Shown piece after piece: positions 5,851 through 6,179 of a stretch of DNA of 6,179 nt. Each line of letters opens with the position of its first letter. Positions within the stretch are counted from its first letter, which is position 1. The notes beneath the pieces are model-generated. The model was not told the DNA's origin and searched no databases. It saw only the letters and a list, made by a program, of their open reading frames with translations. The DNA lies in NCBI GenBank assembly GCA_021205645.1, contig JAJPXE010000209.1:1-6179 (forward strand), in the 5' to 3' direction. The position numbers and the translations under genes are program-made. Origin of the DNA: Candidatus Gastranaerophilales bacterium. Its GTDB lineage: Bacteria > Cyanobacteriota > Vampirovibrionia > Gastranaerophilales > Gastranaerophilaceae.

Positions 5851-6102
5851 ATGAGATTAGATAAGTTTTTAAAAGTGTCAAGATTAATTAAACGGAGAAC
5901 GGTTGCTAACAGTATATCCGAACTTGGCAGGGTATATGTTAACGGAAATATCGCAAAACCTGCAAAGCAGTTGAAGATTGGCGACGTTATAATGATTGAA
6001 TATGCCAACAAGACTGTTCAGGTTAAAGTACTTGAGATACCGGCGGGTAATGTTCCCGTGCAGTCTGCAGTTTCGTTGTATGAAGTAATTCAGGTTGAAT
6101 AG
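5851..6102 (+). CDS. rqcP: RqcP-like S4-domain RNA-binding protein (YabO/Hsp15 family)
   Basis: This 83-residue basic protein is almost entirely an S4 RNA-binding domain. The start MRLDKFLKVSRLIKRRT is essentially the same as in Bacillus RqcP (YabO), and GRVYVNGNIAKPAKQLKIGD at 26-45 is the usual second half of the S4 fold. In studied Firmicutes, RqcP binds stalled 50S subunits and, with RqcH, drives C-terminal alanine tailing of nascent chains so that they are degraded. E. coli Hsp15 is a relative acting on 50S-peptidyl-tRNA. The short length and lack of a long C-terminal tail favour RqcP over Hsp15. It starts 21 bases after the kinase stop. No good Shine-Dalgarno precedes it (only acggg 12 bases upstream), so translation may depend on coupling to the kinase gene. 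No rqcH is in the window. Confidence 0.9.
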   Translation: MRLDKFLKVSRLIKRRTVANSISELGRVYVNGNIAKPAKQLKIGDVIMIEYANKTVQVKVLEIPAGNVPVQSAVSLYEVIQVE

Positions 6103-6131
6103 TTCCTTTCGTTCAAAAGTAAAAGGTAAAC

Positions 6132-6171
6132 CGGAATTTCCCCTTACTCGCAGGGGAAAGGATTAATATTC
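6132..6171 (+). terminator. Possible terminator hairpin after rqcP
   Basis: tttcccct (6136-6143) pairs perfectly with aggggaaa (6151-6158) around a 7-base loop, and ggaat (6132-6136) can pair with attcc (6167-6171) as an outer extension. It lies about 30 bases past the rqcP stop, the expected place for the end of the operon. The following bases are only moderately T-rich, without a continuous run, so intrinsic termination would be weak. No gene is visible between 6103 and the window end. Confidence 0.4.
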
Positions 6172-6179
6172 CTTTATAA

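Overview
The window carries four complete protein genes on two strands, separated by two unusual non-coding stretches. Base composition is moderately AT-rich in the genes. The proteins are UvrB, a soluble GAF-GGDEF-HD-GYP-like protein, a ROK-family sugar kinase and an RqcP-type S4 protein. Near-consensus sigma-70/sigma-A promoters and purine-rich Shine-Dalgarno sites confirm a bacterium. The RqcP-like gene and overall style fit a Bacillota-like organism or a gut lineage such as Vampirovibrionia/Gastranaerophilales. The sequence alone does not settle this, and I hold it at low confidence.

Layout. Positions 1-465 are non-coding, GC-rich in the first ~390 bases, and packed with hairpins and short direct repeats; the repeat pattern starts at the window edge and probably continues upstream. 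Positions 466-2451 (minus) encode UvrB. Positions 2557-4452 (minus) encode a 631-residue cyclic-di-GMP protein with an intact GGEEF catalytic motif but a degenerate HD-GYP half. Positions 4453-4881 are the divergent intergenic region. It holds the diguanylate cyclase promoter and a 268-bp foldback element (4591-4858) that looks like a miniature inverted-repeat transposable element inserted in the kinase leader. Positions 4882-5829 (plus) encode the ROK kinase, and 5851-6102 (plus) encode RqcP, probably in one operon. The last 77 bases hold one hairpin and no gene.

How the parts relate. The minus-strand pair is tandem, but uvrB has its own strong promoter (CTGACA-16 nt-TATAAT) in the 105-base gap, placed so that transcription should begin at or next to its ATG. 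Repair and c-di-GMP signalling are therefore neighbours rather than a functional unit. The plus-strand pair joins sugar phosphorylation to ribosome-associated quality control, with a 21-base gap and a poor RBS for the second gene.

No novel multi-gene system is evident. The most unusual items are the foldback element between the divergent genes, the apparently leaderless uvrB mRNA, the mixed active/degenerate c-di-GMP enzyme, and the GC-rich palindrome cluster at 1-391.
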